Counted from the first letter of the stretch, positions 10,019 through 21,914 are shown. The stretch: 64,000 bases of DNA from Pictodentalium vernedei (GCA_031216915.1 CM062294.1:32007128-32071127), one strand, 5' to 3'. Translations and numbers: made by a program. The notes: generated from the letters alone by a model not told the origin.

Positions 10019-11272
10019 TTTCAATGTTAAGCTGAGCGTCCATGAGAACGTACAGATATACGTTAAATGCACCACTCGCCCCTGCTATCTTTGTGATCTG
10101 GATAGTGATAGTCCACTGTCATCCGAGGTCCGCAGGTCAAGCCATATTGCATACTGTGGTGAAGGACTCTCCCAGTGTGAAATCAGCCAGAGATAGCTCC
10201 TTTGCGACCAGAGCCATCTCAGGAACTCTTTTGCTGCTTGGGGAAGCTCCAAAGTGCCGATTGGCTTCGTTCCATTCTGGTAGGCACGCAATCCCTGGGA
10301 GTACAGCTGGTTGGGCAACACTTCGATGATAACCTCAACTTTGGTGATCTTGGGGTTATAAAAGAATTTGGGCTTCTGACCGTTAGCTGCACCAGCCGTA
10401 GCAGGGTCCTTGAACAGCAGCAGGATCCCCTTCATGCTCCGAGCGGCAACGTTGAGGTTGATGTTCCACAGAGAGTCGCTCTTGTCTTTGGTCATTTTAG
10501 GGAGGCGAAGGACGCGGTTGTATAGGATTGCGAGACGATCAGCATACAGGTTGCGGACGATGCGAGCAAGTTCAGATTGGGCGACCATTTTATATTCCAG
10601 GCTGATATTATCAATGGTGTAACTGGCAGTGGTATCGCCTGTGGCCAGGACCACTCGACTGTAATCATTGAATGTCAGCTCGTACTCGAGCCGATCCCCA
10701 AGCGCACTCTGGTAGAAAGGCATATGAGCCTCGAGGAGTTCAAAGACCAGCGGGATGCAGAACCGATTGCCATAGGCATCAGCGATAGCCTTGTCTACAA
10801 CAACGGCGTCAGCCTTGTCTTCTGCGCCGGCCCACAGCTTAGTAGCATTTCTTCTCGCGGAGGTATCAATGCCCTGGTAGTGTGCATATTTTAGCTCGGA
10901 GGCTGCCTATCAAAGGTCAAGATAGCAGTGGTACACGTCTGGATCGTCGAGTGACATCACCTCGTTCCCGCCGATCTTGATTGCCATTTTCTTGACGATG
11001 GCACGGCCAAGATTCTGAACGACTGACCTGTTAACATCTGTTGAGTTCAGGGTGACTGCAAAGGTTAGGCGCACTGTACCCGGTACGATAACGTCATGAA
11101 ACCCGAGGTTTGGGAACCAAATATTGAGCTGTTGGTTCGGGCCACTCGTACTAGGGTTACGCGTGATCACAACCGACTGCCGACGAACTCCCTTTATCCC
11201 AAGAGGCTCTCGTAGTTTGTGGTATGGGTTAAGCTTGCATCCATATTGATTTCCATATTGGTTTGAAGACAT
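9990..11272 (-). pseudogene. Major-capsid-like gene of a virus-like element (double jelly-roll type, inferred)
   Basis: About 425 codons on the minus strand. The chosen start is the ATG at 11272 (MSSNQYG), not the upstream ATG at 11290. The N-terminal half is open to about 10910, where a shift introduces a stop. The next frame is open from about 10905 to 10300, and at least one more shift precedes the end at 9990. Features include YELTFNDYSRVV and a long beta-rich, Asn/Asp-poor core. I associate it with the capsid-like proteins found beside HerA-type packaging ATPases in Polinton/Maverick-like and related endogenous viruses. The fold assignment is inference. It sits head-to-head with the plus gene at 11314. 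Confidence 0.6.
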
Positions 11273-11313
11273 TTTGAATATAATGAACATATCTCGGATA
11301 TAACTTCAATACA
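11273..11313. promoter_or_regulatory. Divergent intergenic region of the virus-like element
   Basis: Only 41 bp separate the ATG of the capsid-like gene (11272, minus) and the ATG at 11314 (plus). Any promoter for both must lie here or inside the genes. The stretch is AT-rich (TATCTCGGATATAAC); no specific motif can be assigned. Confidence 0.3.
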
Positions 11314-11880
11314 ATGGCAGACTTTGACCTCGACGAGTTCGGAAGACGACAGAACGATGATGATGTAGCGGAGTTGCATGATGAAACTAGCTTTATTCGG
11401 GCCCCCCCTCGGATGTTCCTTTAGAACAGGAACAAGAGACAGGTGTTAAAATACCTTCATTGCAGCATGAGCTCTTGGAGGAGGCAGTGAATGGTTACTA
11501 CCAGAATCTGTCAGAGAAAGGGATGATGCCCTATCTACGTGACTATTCCAAGTTTGAGCTCGACAAAAATGAGCAGCTGAGGCCAAATGTCGACATTGTT
11601 AGCAAATCGGGAGCACCACAGGCTCCCTCAACAAATGCTGGAAAGCGTGGCGGTGTTTTACGGACTGGACTCGAGGGACACGGCGCTCAAGCCAAAGGCG
11701 CTTGAAACACTGCGGGTCAATGTCATTGAGTTGGGTGAGGCCGCTGCTAGGATCGGGTCGGATACTACAGAACTGCGAGACTTGAGGCAGGTGGCTAGTG
11801 CTGCGTCAAATTCTACTCAAAACGTGGTGGAAAGTCTTACCGAGGAGGAAGAAACTGCACTTAAAACCATACATGGACCC

Positions 11881-11911
<31 letters not shown>

Positions 11912-12152
11912 ACACCCACACTTGATACCGTGGGAATAGAGTACAGCATCAGAGAGCTTCGCGGGCTCGACAGGGCAATGCAGACCACCCGAAGTGAGTT
12001 AACAATCAGACTGGCCAGACTGCCCGGGCTGGTTGAGCACATCACTTTGGAGAAGAGAAAGCTCCATGAAGCTCGATGAAGCTCTAAATGATCAGTTTAA
12101 TAGGCGTCGGATAGCAGAACGCTTGCGCAACCTGGAATATGAACGAGCCTAG
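11314..12152 (+). pseudogene. Virus-like element gene d (unidentified, acidic then helical)
   Basis: Starts MADFDLDEFGRRQNDDD, an acidic N-terminus. Frame changes occur near 11400 (in a C run) and at about 11640. A C run with CA repeats (11879-11916) disrupts it again. Later frames are rich in Leu, Glu, Arg and Ala and look like coiled coil (ELGEAAARI, RELRGLDRAM, RRIAERLRNLEYERA), ending at TAG 12150-12152. A short GAAGCTC duplication at 12065-12085 adds another shift. No family is recognised. Being divergent from the capsid-like gene suggests a late structural protein, but that is only inference. Confidence 0.4.
11879..11922. repeat. C run plus (CA)n microsatellite
   Basis: About 19 C followed by about 13 CA units. 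Confidence 0.95.
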
Positions 12153-14125
12153 CTTCAGTAGAAGAGAGTATCTGACTATAACCCTGTCTCACATCCCCAG
12201 ATTCCGGTGCCATGGTCCACGGGGTTGATTAGACAGAGCTTAGGAATGTAGTTGTTCCATGTTATTGTTTGTTTCACTAGGACGGAGTTCTACCGAATTA
12301 ATGACAGTAAACATGGGAGCAAGCCGAACTGTTTCTGCTACAAATTTGATGTTGTCCTGCTTTACTGAGAGCGTTCGATTCTCAATTACTCAAGTGTATT
12401 CTTGATTTTCGTACTGTTATCACTAAAACGGACAGCGAAATTTGAAGAAATCGGTTTAAATTCTCTGTCCGCTTTCCTCCCCGCAGCAATGAAGAGTCCC
12501 ATCTGTCAAAAGAACGATGCTGGTTTCGTTTGGTTTCATTTGTTTCTTGAAGCAGTCTTGATTTCGCAGTAGTTTATTTGGGGAATCTCAGACCACTTGT
12601 GTAATTATGATGAGCATTGTTGTTTTTTCTCTCTGTGGTCATCAATTCCATCATTTTTTTCAACACCCATCCATCTCTACTTCAGTCATTCAGGGAAGGG
12701 GGATTTTCTATTTACGTATTTAGGTTTTTAAGTTTGCTTCCTACTCTTAAGCTATGCAAAACTGACTGAATAGTATTCCAACTACATCATCAAGGCATGC
12801 CTCCGAACAGGGCATGCCTTAATAAGGAAGTTGGAATAATTGTCAGTCGGTACTTGAGCTGTAAATGTCAGGACAAATCAGATTTACACCCCTCACCACA
12901 TAAAGGATGTAATCGTAGGTCACGTGATATTTTGACACGGTATTGCATTTTGGGGAGACTCCGCGGAGCATATCGCACATCACGTCTTGTTGTAGCAACA
13001 TTTGTTGCTGCGACATGTTAACTTTACAGTTTGTTTTCACGAGCTGACATGGCGGTGTCAACTGGTTGGGTTTTAGGATATCGCGTGGCAGTTTCTATGG
13101 CATTTGAATGTTATTGGTTTTGCAGTTGTTTGCCCTGTAATGTCAACTTTATAACTATATTAAAGGGGAAGAGGAACGTTTACAGAAAATAGATTAATTT
13201 GCGTTTTTAATTGCTTTAATTTGAAGTAATTAGATAACCGTTCACAACAGTATATATGTGTTCTTTTATTGAAATAATTTAAAACACTATTTTATTTGTA
13301 GTCAGTTCACGAAGGTATAGATACCGTTTTTATACTGCACATAGACCATTGAAGAACAGGTCCACCATCATCTCCACCTCAGTGTCCTTGACCTGAAATA
13401 CAACATGTAGGTTTGTTTGAGTTCACTTAACATAATATAATATGAGTGCACATTCATTATATGTAACTATTACTAAAACTCATAGCTTTGATTTTTAACG
13501 TCACTTTTTTCTTCCTACTAAATTAATCATCCGCATTCCTCACAAAAAAACATGTTTCAAAAAAGAGCTGATCCGCGCTGGTCCAGCACATGTTTAAGAA
13601 GAGTTCTTCATCAAAAGTTTTGTCCTTTTTTCATCGCTTCCATTTATACTTTGAAAGCTGTAAAGCACGCTCAGGCCATAACATATCAAATCTAGCTCCT
13701 GTTGTATGCATGTTTATCCTTGCACGAACCGCCAGGAAAAGCTTTCAAGCTATCGGCCGAATTTTGAAACGAGTCTGACGGTGTTATGGCTTGTGGTCAG
13801 CCGGGCACTTTAATAGTCCATCGTCTCTTTCTATATTCATTCTGACGGAATGTCAGTTGGTCGGAAAAGCACTTCTAAATGGTTGGCCTTTCCGACTAAC
13901 TGAAATATTTCATTCGATTGAATATGCAATTTACGTCATGGATGGAGATAAGCGATTAGAATGTTTTCCCTCAACAATGTCCTTTAACAGTCGAGACAAT
14001 TCTCATAGAGTGTGTGGATTTCAATACATTACACGGTGACAGTATACTGTACTGCTTCTGAAAGAATTATTTTATGGCATAAATTTTCACCAGATTCTAT
14101 CGTTCAACACAGGAATCAACCTTTT
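12153..14125. other. Unassigned AT-rich DNA
   Basis: No open frame of note and no repeat shared with the rest of the window. The only structure is a short hairpin at 12774-12836 (ATTCCAACT...AAGGCATGCC / GGCATGCCTT...AAGTTGGAAT). A 47-codon frame beginning ATGGCGGTG near 13050 is too short to call. Confidence 0.45.
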
Positions 14126-14339
14126 TTAACCCTTTGAACCCAGGTGGTATCTCCCATGTCAGTTCAATGAAAGAAAACGGAAGAGTCCATATTTATTATT
14201 AGGGGATAGACTGATCAATATTTTCAACGCGCAGCCTTAGTGCTGCTCGTTGAAAATATTGATTGGTCTATCCCACCTTTAACTTAGCAGCCATCTTAAT
14301 TAATGACCAGCAATGCGGCCTCTGTGGTTCAAGAGTTAA
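14126..14339. mobile_element. TTAA-flanked MITE, TTAACCCTTTGAACC family, copy 1
   Basis: Begins TTAACCCTTTGAACCC and ends GGTTCAAGAGTTAA (214 bp). The middle forms a hairpin (GGGATAGACTGATCAATATT and its complement around GCGCAGCC..GCTGCTCG). TTAA flanks suggest a piggyBac-type non-autonomous element. Confidence 0.75.
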
Positions 14340-14677
14340 TAAATAGTTGTGTTTATTTTCTTAACTACATCTCATTTGCAAGATGTATTCCTGTCATTGG
14401 GTTGATGTACATAGTATCCAAGCAGCTTTTGGTATAATTATGCACTCTCGACCAGATATTTATTGCACTGTCAGGATAGTGTAAATATGTTTTTCGTCAA
14501 AATCTTCACTTTATGACGCGATCGTTTTACCTTACATAACTTTTTATCAGCATGATATAGCCTTATTTGCTGATATAGCATTAAATATAATGAATCAAGA
14601 CTGATCACAACGGTTGTTTTATGATTACACCGAGTAGCTCCACTAATTGTGTTGATATATCGACGATTTAAGGTGAC

Positions 14678-14889
14678 TTAACCCTTGAACCCCAGCGGGC
14701 CATTTCCTTCCAGGAACATGATACGTCATAATTTCATTACAAAGGATGGATGCAAAGTGCATGTGTGTGGTAGACCAAGGCTGTACGTTAAAAATATTAA
14801 TTGGTCTCGCCCTAAATGATGAACGTGGACTCTTTCAGTTGCTGTCATTGAACTTATGTGGAAGAAACCACCAGAGTTCAAAGTGTTAA
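14678..14889. mobile_element. TTAA-flanked MITE, TTAACCCTTTGAACC family, copy 2
   Basis: Begins TTAACCCTTGAACCCC and ends AGAGTTCAAAGTGTTAA (212 bp), almost the same length as the copy at 14126. An ATTGGTCT segment matches that copy, but the hairpin centre has diverged. Confidence 0.7.
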
Positions 14890-15142
14890 GTATTTGCTCT
14901 TTGGAACATCTACAAACGCAGCAGGAACGAATGTCTGTAGATTTTGTGAATAAAAGGACATTACACCACATCAACGATAGTCTGAGCGCAAAGTTCACAA
15001 CAAATCAATCAACTAACAGCATGAAACATTATCGAATTTTTTACACAATTTGATTGGTCGTCTGAGAACTTGCAGTAACTCATAACTTGTAAATCCATCT
15101 ACTACACTACTAAAGTTGCCGCAAAGTGGTTGGACACCTGAA

Positions 15143-15300
15143 TTCTTTACCTAACACGAACGGCAGACGACACTTGCAAACAAAATTCTTGAATCTTGCA
15201 ACAAAAACATAGCTTCTGACCCATCATTGGAACGGGCTCAAAAACTTGTTCCAATAAGGGATCATAAGCTATGTTTCAAAGACAAAAAATTAAAAAAAAT
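15143..15300 (+). mobile_element. Palindromic MITE, arm type A, truncated copy
   Basis: CTTTACCTAACACGAACGGC, then ACGACACTTGCAAAC, then a degraded hairpin AACATAGCTTCTGACCCATC...GGATCATAAGCTATGTTT. The right end is missing. Confidence 0.75.
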
Positions 15301-15971
15301 GGTCAGCCCCTATATTGGAGGCCATTTTAGAGCTCCATGTTGTGTGAAACGTGCATTGACCCAGTGATGTTTTGGCAAAATAATGGGGAGACCAAGGCCT
15401 CCCCTCCTCCTCCTCCTCCTGTAGCTAAGCCGCTGAATGATCCAGCAGAGAATGTGAAATATAGTTTGAAATGGTCAGAAGACAGCTATTGTTATAGCTA
15501 AAAATTGTGACAAATTTCTCAAAACCATGACGCATTGAACATTTTCTGCATTCATGTTTTGAAAACTGTAGTGAATATGATTCCTTTCAATCCTTCATTC
15601 CCAATCATTAACCCCTTTTTTACATCCTCCTATCCATTCATGTGTGATGCAACCGAGAGTGGACTTGATGATAAATCGATAAAAAAAATTTTAAATACTC
15701 AGAAAATAAAAAGCTAAACTGAAATGGAATGCACACATGTTATAAAATCAAAGTTTAACCATCTGTACACTGATTTTAAGATAACACAAACTTCAAATCG
15801 CAATTGTTTCTCACAGTGCAACCGTGAATTTAAATAGTTCAATATTGTTTGATAGCGCCCAGTGAGACACAAATGTTCAGAATGTTCACCTTTGGGAGAA
15901 TGGATGGGTTTACACATTTCTTCTGCACTTTTGAAAGTATGTATTCTTTGGCTTTGCAGTTATATTTCTAG

Positions 15972-16013
15972 GCAAGTCTTGGCTGCCTGCATAGGCAGTC
16001 GAGACTTGTCTCG
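15972..16013. repeat. Hairpin family H, copy 1
   Basis: CAAGTCTTGGCTGCCT..AGGCAGTCGAGACTTG. The same hairpin sequence is at 20597-20638 and, with longer arms, at 30817-30904. Confidence 0.85.
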
Positions 16014-16190
16014 AAACAACTGCTTATGTACTTAGAAAGTAACTTGCTAGTTTCACGTGTCTATAAGCAGCTGCCGACCACAACGCAGTAAAAGGATGTA
16101 ATAATAACACCTTAGTTGGTCTGTTCCTTTGCGGAATTCATAGAATTTCTGGACTGCCTGTTAGCATCGTCAGGTCAACTGCTAATTGTA

Positions 16191-16642
16191 CACACTAAAA
16201 ACTAGTGTAAAAACTGACACTTTCAAGGTTATAAACCCATTCTAACTCTTAGGGTTTGATTTTAACACTCAAAGTGCAGTGCTTTAAGCACTTAGACATT
16301 ACAATCGTCAGACATCTGAAACTTGAATGGATGGCACTTCCCATGCATCTAGCATTGGTGGTTCTTCCAGAATCGTCCATAATTTTATTTGCGCTTGGTG
16401 GGTACATAATTAAAAGGACACAACGCAGATGACGCGGATCAGGCTCGAACTCTCGAACCTGATCCGCGTCATCTGCGTTGTGTCCTTTTAAGTGTCGCGA
16501 CATTACACTTGTCAAGTGGTATTATTGTAACACCTGTCAAGTTCTGGGATATCCACACTTGAACAAAGTGCTAGTTCAGCACATAGTAAGTGTTAAATAC
16601 AGCACTTCAAGTGTAGTTTTTAACACTTCAGTTTTTAGCGTG
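16191..16642. mobile_element. 452-bp MITE with TA target duplication, CACRCTAAAAACT ends
   Basis: The ends CACACTAAAAACT and AGTTTTTAGCGTG are inverted. The paralogous LINE at 21140-21160 reads GCTAATTGTAGGTGACTTC without the insert, so the boundaries and the duplicated TA (16189-16190 and 16643-16644) are defined by comparison. Subterminal repeats of ACACTTSAAGTG type are abundant. It encodes nothing. Confidence 0.85.
16410..16491. repeat. 39-bp inverted repeat, 4-nt loop, inside the TA-flanked MITE
   Basis: The arms beginning TTAAAAGGACACAACGCAGA match their complement with a single mismatch around the loop ACTC. Confidence 0.9.
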
Positions 16643-17851
16643 TAGGTGATTTTACTTCCATGTGGAGAATATAAACTGTCCACATGCATCTAGATTATGT
16701 GATCAACTGAATGAGGCTGGCTTATGTCAACATGTCATAGGTCCAACTCACAAAGATGGCTACACACTTGATCTTGTGATTTCCCGTTAATCAGACAATC
16801 CTTTGGTAGCTAACACAGAAATAACATACGTCGCTCTTTCGGATCGCTTTCCGATATTGTATCAAATGAATCATGCGCGGCCAATACCTATCAGAAAGAC
16901 AATCTCCTATCGCAAATTCCGTTGCATAAACATTGAATAGTTTTCGGAAGCTATTTCAACTTCAAGGCTGTTGCCATCTGAGTCATCTTGCGTGAACGAG
17001 GACTTCAACATTTCGACATTGCCTTACAAGCGTGGGTGGATGATTTTGCACCGCTTCGAGAAAAAACTGTTGTTCTCCGACAAAATACACCATGGTTTAA
17101 TGATTACATGCGGAATGCCCAAAAACTGCGCCGCAAATAAGAACTGCAGTGGCATAAATCAAAACTTGTTGTGCACAGAGAAATGTATAAGAGCAAACGA
17201 AACCATGTCAAATGAGCTTCATCCCGTGGCCAAATAACAATATATTCCCGACTTGATGACAGATAATTCACAAACTACAAATAACTGAGAGTTTAGTCCG
17301 CCGTAAGAAAAACTCGGTTCAGCCAAACCACACATCCAAGACAACCCCCGCAACCCACTTCTCCAAAGTTTTGGTCGACAAAATTGAAAACATAACTAAT
17401 CTTGGGTCTGAGTGTGACAGTAATATATTAGGGATTAATGTTGGATTTAATAAAAGTAGGGGAAATGATTGAATAGATCAGTTGAATGGTTAACTTTCTT
17501 ATGAATCATTCTTTTAATTAGTTATCAGCAATTTTAATTTCATCACTGTTTCGCTGAATCACGCTGAATTCAAGTGTGCATATGTTAATATTTTACTCAC
17601 TATTTTTCTGCTATTTATTTATTATTACTTTCAGCTGCATTGTTTTCAGAAGGTTAATTATCCCTTCTGGTTAGTCCAATTCTTCACTTCGCTGGCTTTG
17701 ATACCCTCACACATCAAAGGCATGAAGTGAGTAGAGTTTAACTAATTTTCTATTGGTTAGTTAGGATCTGCAGTAAACTACAGTGTTCAGGTCAGATGAA
17801 TTCCCTCTCCAATTTTTTAAATATGTGGACTGATACTTGATTTTGCGCTGG

Positions 17852-18099
17852 TTAAACCCTTTACCCAACGAATCGGCCGCATCCGCCCGTGTAATATTCA
17901 AATTCAGCAGTTGAAAAAATATTATTTTTCAAACAATTTTAACAAAACCATATCATGTGACCCCCTCGTTGGAACGAGCTCGACGAGCTCGTTCCACCGA
18001 GGGGTCACATGATATGGTTTTGTTGAAATTTTTTGAAAAATTAAAAAAAATAATATTTAAAATAATAAATTTTGATATCGTCTGTGGGTAAAGGGTTAA
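17852..18099 (-). mobile_element. TTAA-flanked palindromic MITE, arm type B, copy 1
   Basis: TTAAACCCTTTACCCAACG at the left and GGGTAAAGGGTTAA at the right. The central hairpin has arms CCATATCATGTGACCCC and core GTTGGAACGAGCTC. In reverse orientation it matches the copies at 39442 and 52589. Confidence 0.85.
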
Positions 18100-18130
18100 A
18101 TGTAAAAGTAAAAGTTATTATAGTTTAGAA

Positions 18131-18152
18131 AATATGTGACCTTAAACCCCAA

Positions 18153-18195
<43 letters not shown>

Positions 18196-18197
18196 AT
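18131..18197 (+). mobile_element. SINE 3' tail only
   Basis: ATATGTGACCTTAAACCCCAA followed by about 12 AATA units; this is the tail seen on the complete SINEs. Confidence 0.7.
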
Positions 18198-18958
18198 ACT
18201 GTGGCTAGTGAAATACTATGGATTTCATGAAACATCTGTATTAGAAGTGGACAGGACATTTCCACCTTCGTCCAGGTATTTCATTAATTTATTTTACTTT
18301 ATTGTTCCTTGGAAGGAACTGGTAGCCAGGACAAAGTAACATGGCTGCTACTTGGTCATGACTCCCATGTCCACTGGCTGGTTCCAATTTTGAAATATTT
18401 AAATAACTGCTAATATAAGCGATATGCGAATATATATATTGGAATATTTCAGTAAATTTGTAATATTCGATTAACGTGTAATTTTGGAATGTTTTTCAGC
18501 AAATTGTCCTGTTGAGTTAGATGTTTATTTTCAGTAATTGTGAGTGATCAACTGTAGCCTGCCTCGGTTGGCTACAGCTGATCCCCCACCACTGCAAATA
18601 TGCTACTTTATTAATTTCAGCTCTAAAATAATTTATTTTGCCCACCATCCTATGATTTTACTTTATCACGGTGCTAACCAGCCAGAATATGGGTACAGTA
18701 GCCACAGAATTGTTGAGTAGAAACCTGTCTCACTGCGGGTAGGCATTGTATATATATATATATATATGTTTACTGCTTTGTAATATTTTATTGTGGGAGG
18801 TATATGCTTCCCTGAGGGAACCATAAGAAGTGAAGCAGTACCTGTTTACTGTGGTAAACAAGCTCCGTTTTACTGGTAAATTTTACCTGGTTATTTATGC
18901 CTGGGGTGGAAGTACTCTAATAGGCAACATGGGCATAAATGATCGAAATGACTTGACT

Positions 18959-19032
18959 TTACCCTCATGTTAAAGGTACAATTAGTCATTGTCTAGGGAT
19001 ATGTGACCTTAAACACCAATTAATAGGTATAT
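18959..19032 (+). mobile_element. SINE 3' fragment
   Basis: AATTAGTCATTGTCTAGGGATATGTGACCTTAAACACCAATTAATA corresponds to the last part of the SINE body and the start of its tail. Confidence 0.6.
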
Positions 19033-19785
19033 GCTGCAGTGAGCATCAATATTTTTAATGCATCTGTATGAGTACTTTTCATTTACATTTCTTGGAAAGT
19101 TGTCTGGTTCTAGTCTACTCTTGAAGACTTGGTTGTGGTAATTATACTTGGTAACCGATATGTTGTATACAAGTCTGCTGTTATTTCCAACACTAGACTG
19201 AGCAATTGGTTAGGCATGAGTTCTCTTTAATGTTGTTAATTTGTATTTTTATTTAGTACAAAGTGAAATATTATTCGTTTTCAGCAGTTGGTGTCAACTT
19301 AGCAGTGTATATTTATGATAATATAGGGGCAATCAGGTGTTTACCATTCATAGTTATACTATGGTGAATGTGTTGTAATCGTGTCAATATATATAGTCTG
19401 TTGGTAGTATTGTTACGTCATATACAACATAGACTGGCATGTCCATGTAAGTTGCATCATATACTGCTGGCCTTAGCAGAATTATCTCTTGGAGCTCATT
19501 ATGTTGAGATACATCATTCAGTGATGTCACATGAGCGGACTACTGCTGTGGTCATACATGAGTTGTCACAAATAGCTGGAGAGAGCTCTGGATGCTGTTT
19601 CCAGCTGGGTGTGCCAGCTTGTATTTGGCAAACAAATTCTGTCTATTGTGGCTAATTGCATTTGGTGCATGAATAGAAATAGTTATCCAGCATATTATCT
19701 GATATTTGTTGTTTGTCGAAGAGTTATTTTATTTTATGTTATAGTAAATTCCAGGGTTCTTTGTGTACATTCTCGTAGAGGTATT

Positions 19786-19880
19786 TTTGGCAGTGTTGAT
19801 ACATCATGATTGTGTAACATAAAGAATCCACGTTAGCTCTACACCCATGTCTGAGTGATTTACCACTACCCTGTGGTTAC
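19786..19880 (+). mobile_element. 3' end of 5' LTR, Gypsy-like element, with primer-binding site
   Basis: GGCAGTGTT..., then AAAGAATCCACGTTAG..., then CTGTGGTTACA is repeated in diverged form at 25869-25942, after the integrase remnant. TGGTGCCCAAC at 19884-19894 directly follows and fits a tRNA primer-binding site. The left end of the LTR could not be defined. Confidence 0.6.
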
Positions 19881-20181
19881 AAATGGTGCCCAACAAACTA
19901 CACAGTTATGTTTGATGTTTATTGACCAACTGTTGTGTACACTGGTGTTGTAACTTTGACTCCTGCTGGAAACATTGCACTTCATCTTCAAGACATCAAC
20001 ACTTCTTCTGCAAGACAACACTTCTTTATCGACTAGGAACTGGTGTTTTAATTAGATTAAAATGCAAATCATCAGACTATATTCATTGGACACTTAACCC
20101 CGAGCACTCTGATTATGCAACAGAATTTTCTCCAATCACTCTGTTTTTCTCTTGCTTAACAATGAATTTAACAAATTATAT

Positions 20182-20218
20182 CTTGTTTGACAGAGCTCAC
20201 TGAGCTCTGTCAAACAAG
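20182..20218. repeat. Perfect 18-bp inverted repeat, 1-nt centre
   Basis: CTTGTTTGACAGAGCTCA and its complement lie around a single C. Confidence 0.9.
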
Positions 20219-20574
20219 GTATATTTGCTTAAATACCAAGCTGTATTATGGGAAATATTTGCTGCTAAAAACTTTACCATTTTGACATCAGAGTGCAGTG
20301 AGTTAGGATTTAAAAGCTTATAACATTAATTTTTTTGAAATCTGAAACTTTCATTTTATCAAAACAAAATTTGTTGACATTTACTATGGGTATCGGGGGA
20401 GATAATTAGCTTGAGAATTCCACAAATATATGAAATATGTTAGGGGAGATAATTTGAAAACGTTGATGATGGGATTTTTGTAATGAGAGCCTTTTTTGAA
20501 TGAATTTTGTGTGAGTTTTTAATGAAACTTTCTTTGAAAATGTAATATTGATATAGCTCTTATTTATTTTGAAA

Positions 20575-21272
20575 GTCTTGGCCTTGCAGTTGTGTTTCTA
20601 GGCAAGTCTTGGCTGCCTGTATAGGCAGCCAAGACTAATCTCGAAACAACTGCCTATGTACTTAGAATTTATTTATTTATTTATTGATGTTTAAGGTCAC
20701 ATATTTATGCACAATGGCTAATTATGACCGTGACAGTTTTACGGGTGGAGGAAGCCGGAGTACCCGGAGAGAACCACCGAGCAACGACGAGCAGCTGCCA
20801 GCTCCCCAACATCGTAACTCCGCACTGCAGCACAGGCAGGGTTAGATTGGTTGAAGACATGCGAACCATCGGCGTGCAGTACGCCTTAGTACACGGCGTC
20901 ATCGTGCCCCCACACGGGCAATGGAGATGAAGTGTCTTGCCCAAGGACACAACGCGGTTGCCGCAGGTGGGATTCGACCTGAGGGCCTCTCGGCGTGCAG
21001 CCTGCACCTCTACCTACTGAGCCACCGCGCTCCCTTATGAACTTGGAAAGTAACTTGCTAGTTTTACATGTCTACAAGCAAATGCCGACCACAACACTTC
21101 AAAGAATTTCTGGACTGTATGTTAGCATCGGCAGGTTAACTGCTAATTGTAGGTGACTTCAACTTCCATGTGGAGAATATAGACTGTTCATGTGTATCTA
21201 GATTAAGTGATTCACTGAATGAGGCTGGCTTATGTCAACAAGTCATAGGTCCAACTCACAAAGAAGTTGTGT
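20575..21272 (+). mobile_element. LINE endonuclease fragment, second copy, interrupted by a SINE
   Basis: It is collinear with 15950-16740: hairpin family H, TCTCGAAACAACTGC, AAAGTAACTTGCTAG, then FLDC, GDFNFHVENIDC and the start of the PTH block. It ends abruptly at CACAAAGA. This copy lacks the 452-bp MITE but has a SINE at 20668-21035. Confidence 0.8.
20655..21048 (-). mobile_element. Complete tRNA-headed SINE with 13-bp target duplication
   Basis: The SINE itself is 20668-21035 on the minus strand. Its head is GGGAGCGCGGTGGCTCAGTAGG with B-box-like GGTCGAATCC, its body is shared with the other copies, and its tail is TGTGACCTTAAACATCAATAAATAAATA. The duplication TATGTACTTAGAA / TATGAACTTGGAA (20655-20667, 21036-21048) differs at two positions, so the insertion is not recent. 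Confidence 0.9.
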
Positions 21273-21914
21273 GAATCAAAATGGATTTGAACTTGAAAAC
21301 AAATATTTACAGATTACAAGAAATATTGTTGCACTTACAACAACACTTGTTGACCATGAACATTTTTATGTGTTGATGTAATTTTGTTGTTTATTGCACG
21401 GTACTCACATTATTGTATAATTTGATTACTTACATACAAATTATGGTGTACTTGAAAAGGTTTCACTTTGCAGTATTTTCAGCAGAAATATCTTTGCAAT
21501 TTTTATTTTTGCAGGAATATATTTGAAACTTTTAAGGGAAAATATCTTTGACAAATTTTGACAAAATTTTCCTTGTCATTAATGTTTTAAGCACTTGTTT
21601 ATTTTATACTGTACTGACCAACAAGTTATAGAATCATTTTAGTGCTACGCACTGATATACTGAATTGAGTAAATGAAAATACTATTTTGTTTATATCAAT
21701 TACGTGGTTCATAATGGCTGAACCTTAGTTCTACTAAACCTAATCAACTTTCAGAAGTTTTAAGTCATTATGCGTAAAACCTGAAGTGGAATCACCTGAA
21801 CTATTTTAAACAATGGGTGGTAGGTGTTATTGGTTCTGGTCAGTTTGGACCAATTGTAAAAACTGAACAAACACATACACCACATAGTTCTTATTATAGT
21901 AGTCCAAAAATTGT

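Larger units (their letters stand above)
15950..17470 (+). mobile_element. CR1/jockey-like LINE, endonuclease region, decayed
   Basis: The frame before the insertion reads FLDCLLAS..GQLLIV. After it comes GDFTSM/GDFNFH-type sequence, then SRLCDQLNEAGL, QHVIGPTHKDGYTLDLVISR and SDRFPI. These are the conserved blocks of APE-type LINE endonucleases (GDFN, the PTH.G..LDLV block and SDHxPI). Further on come LHRFEKKL and a KVLVDKIENIT-like linker that normally precedes the reverse transcriptase. Stops and shifts are frequent. A TA-flanked MITE (16191-16642) splits the GDFN codons region. A second, uninterrupted copy of this segment is at 21050-21272. Confidence 0.75.

Noticed and set aside
10042-10894. 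Plus-strand frames over the capsid-like gene
   Set aside because: Antisense shadows of the minus-strand gene; the minus frame is longer and family-like.
20401-20470. Possible regulatory duplicate (GGGGAGATAATT twice)
   Set aside because: A single short repeat in AT-rich DNA; no further support.
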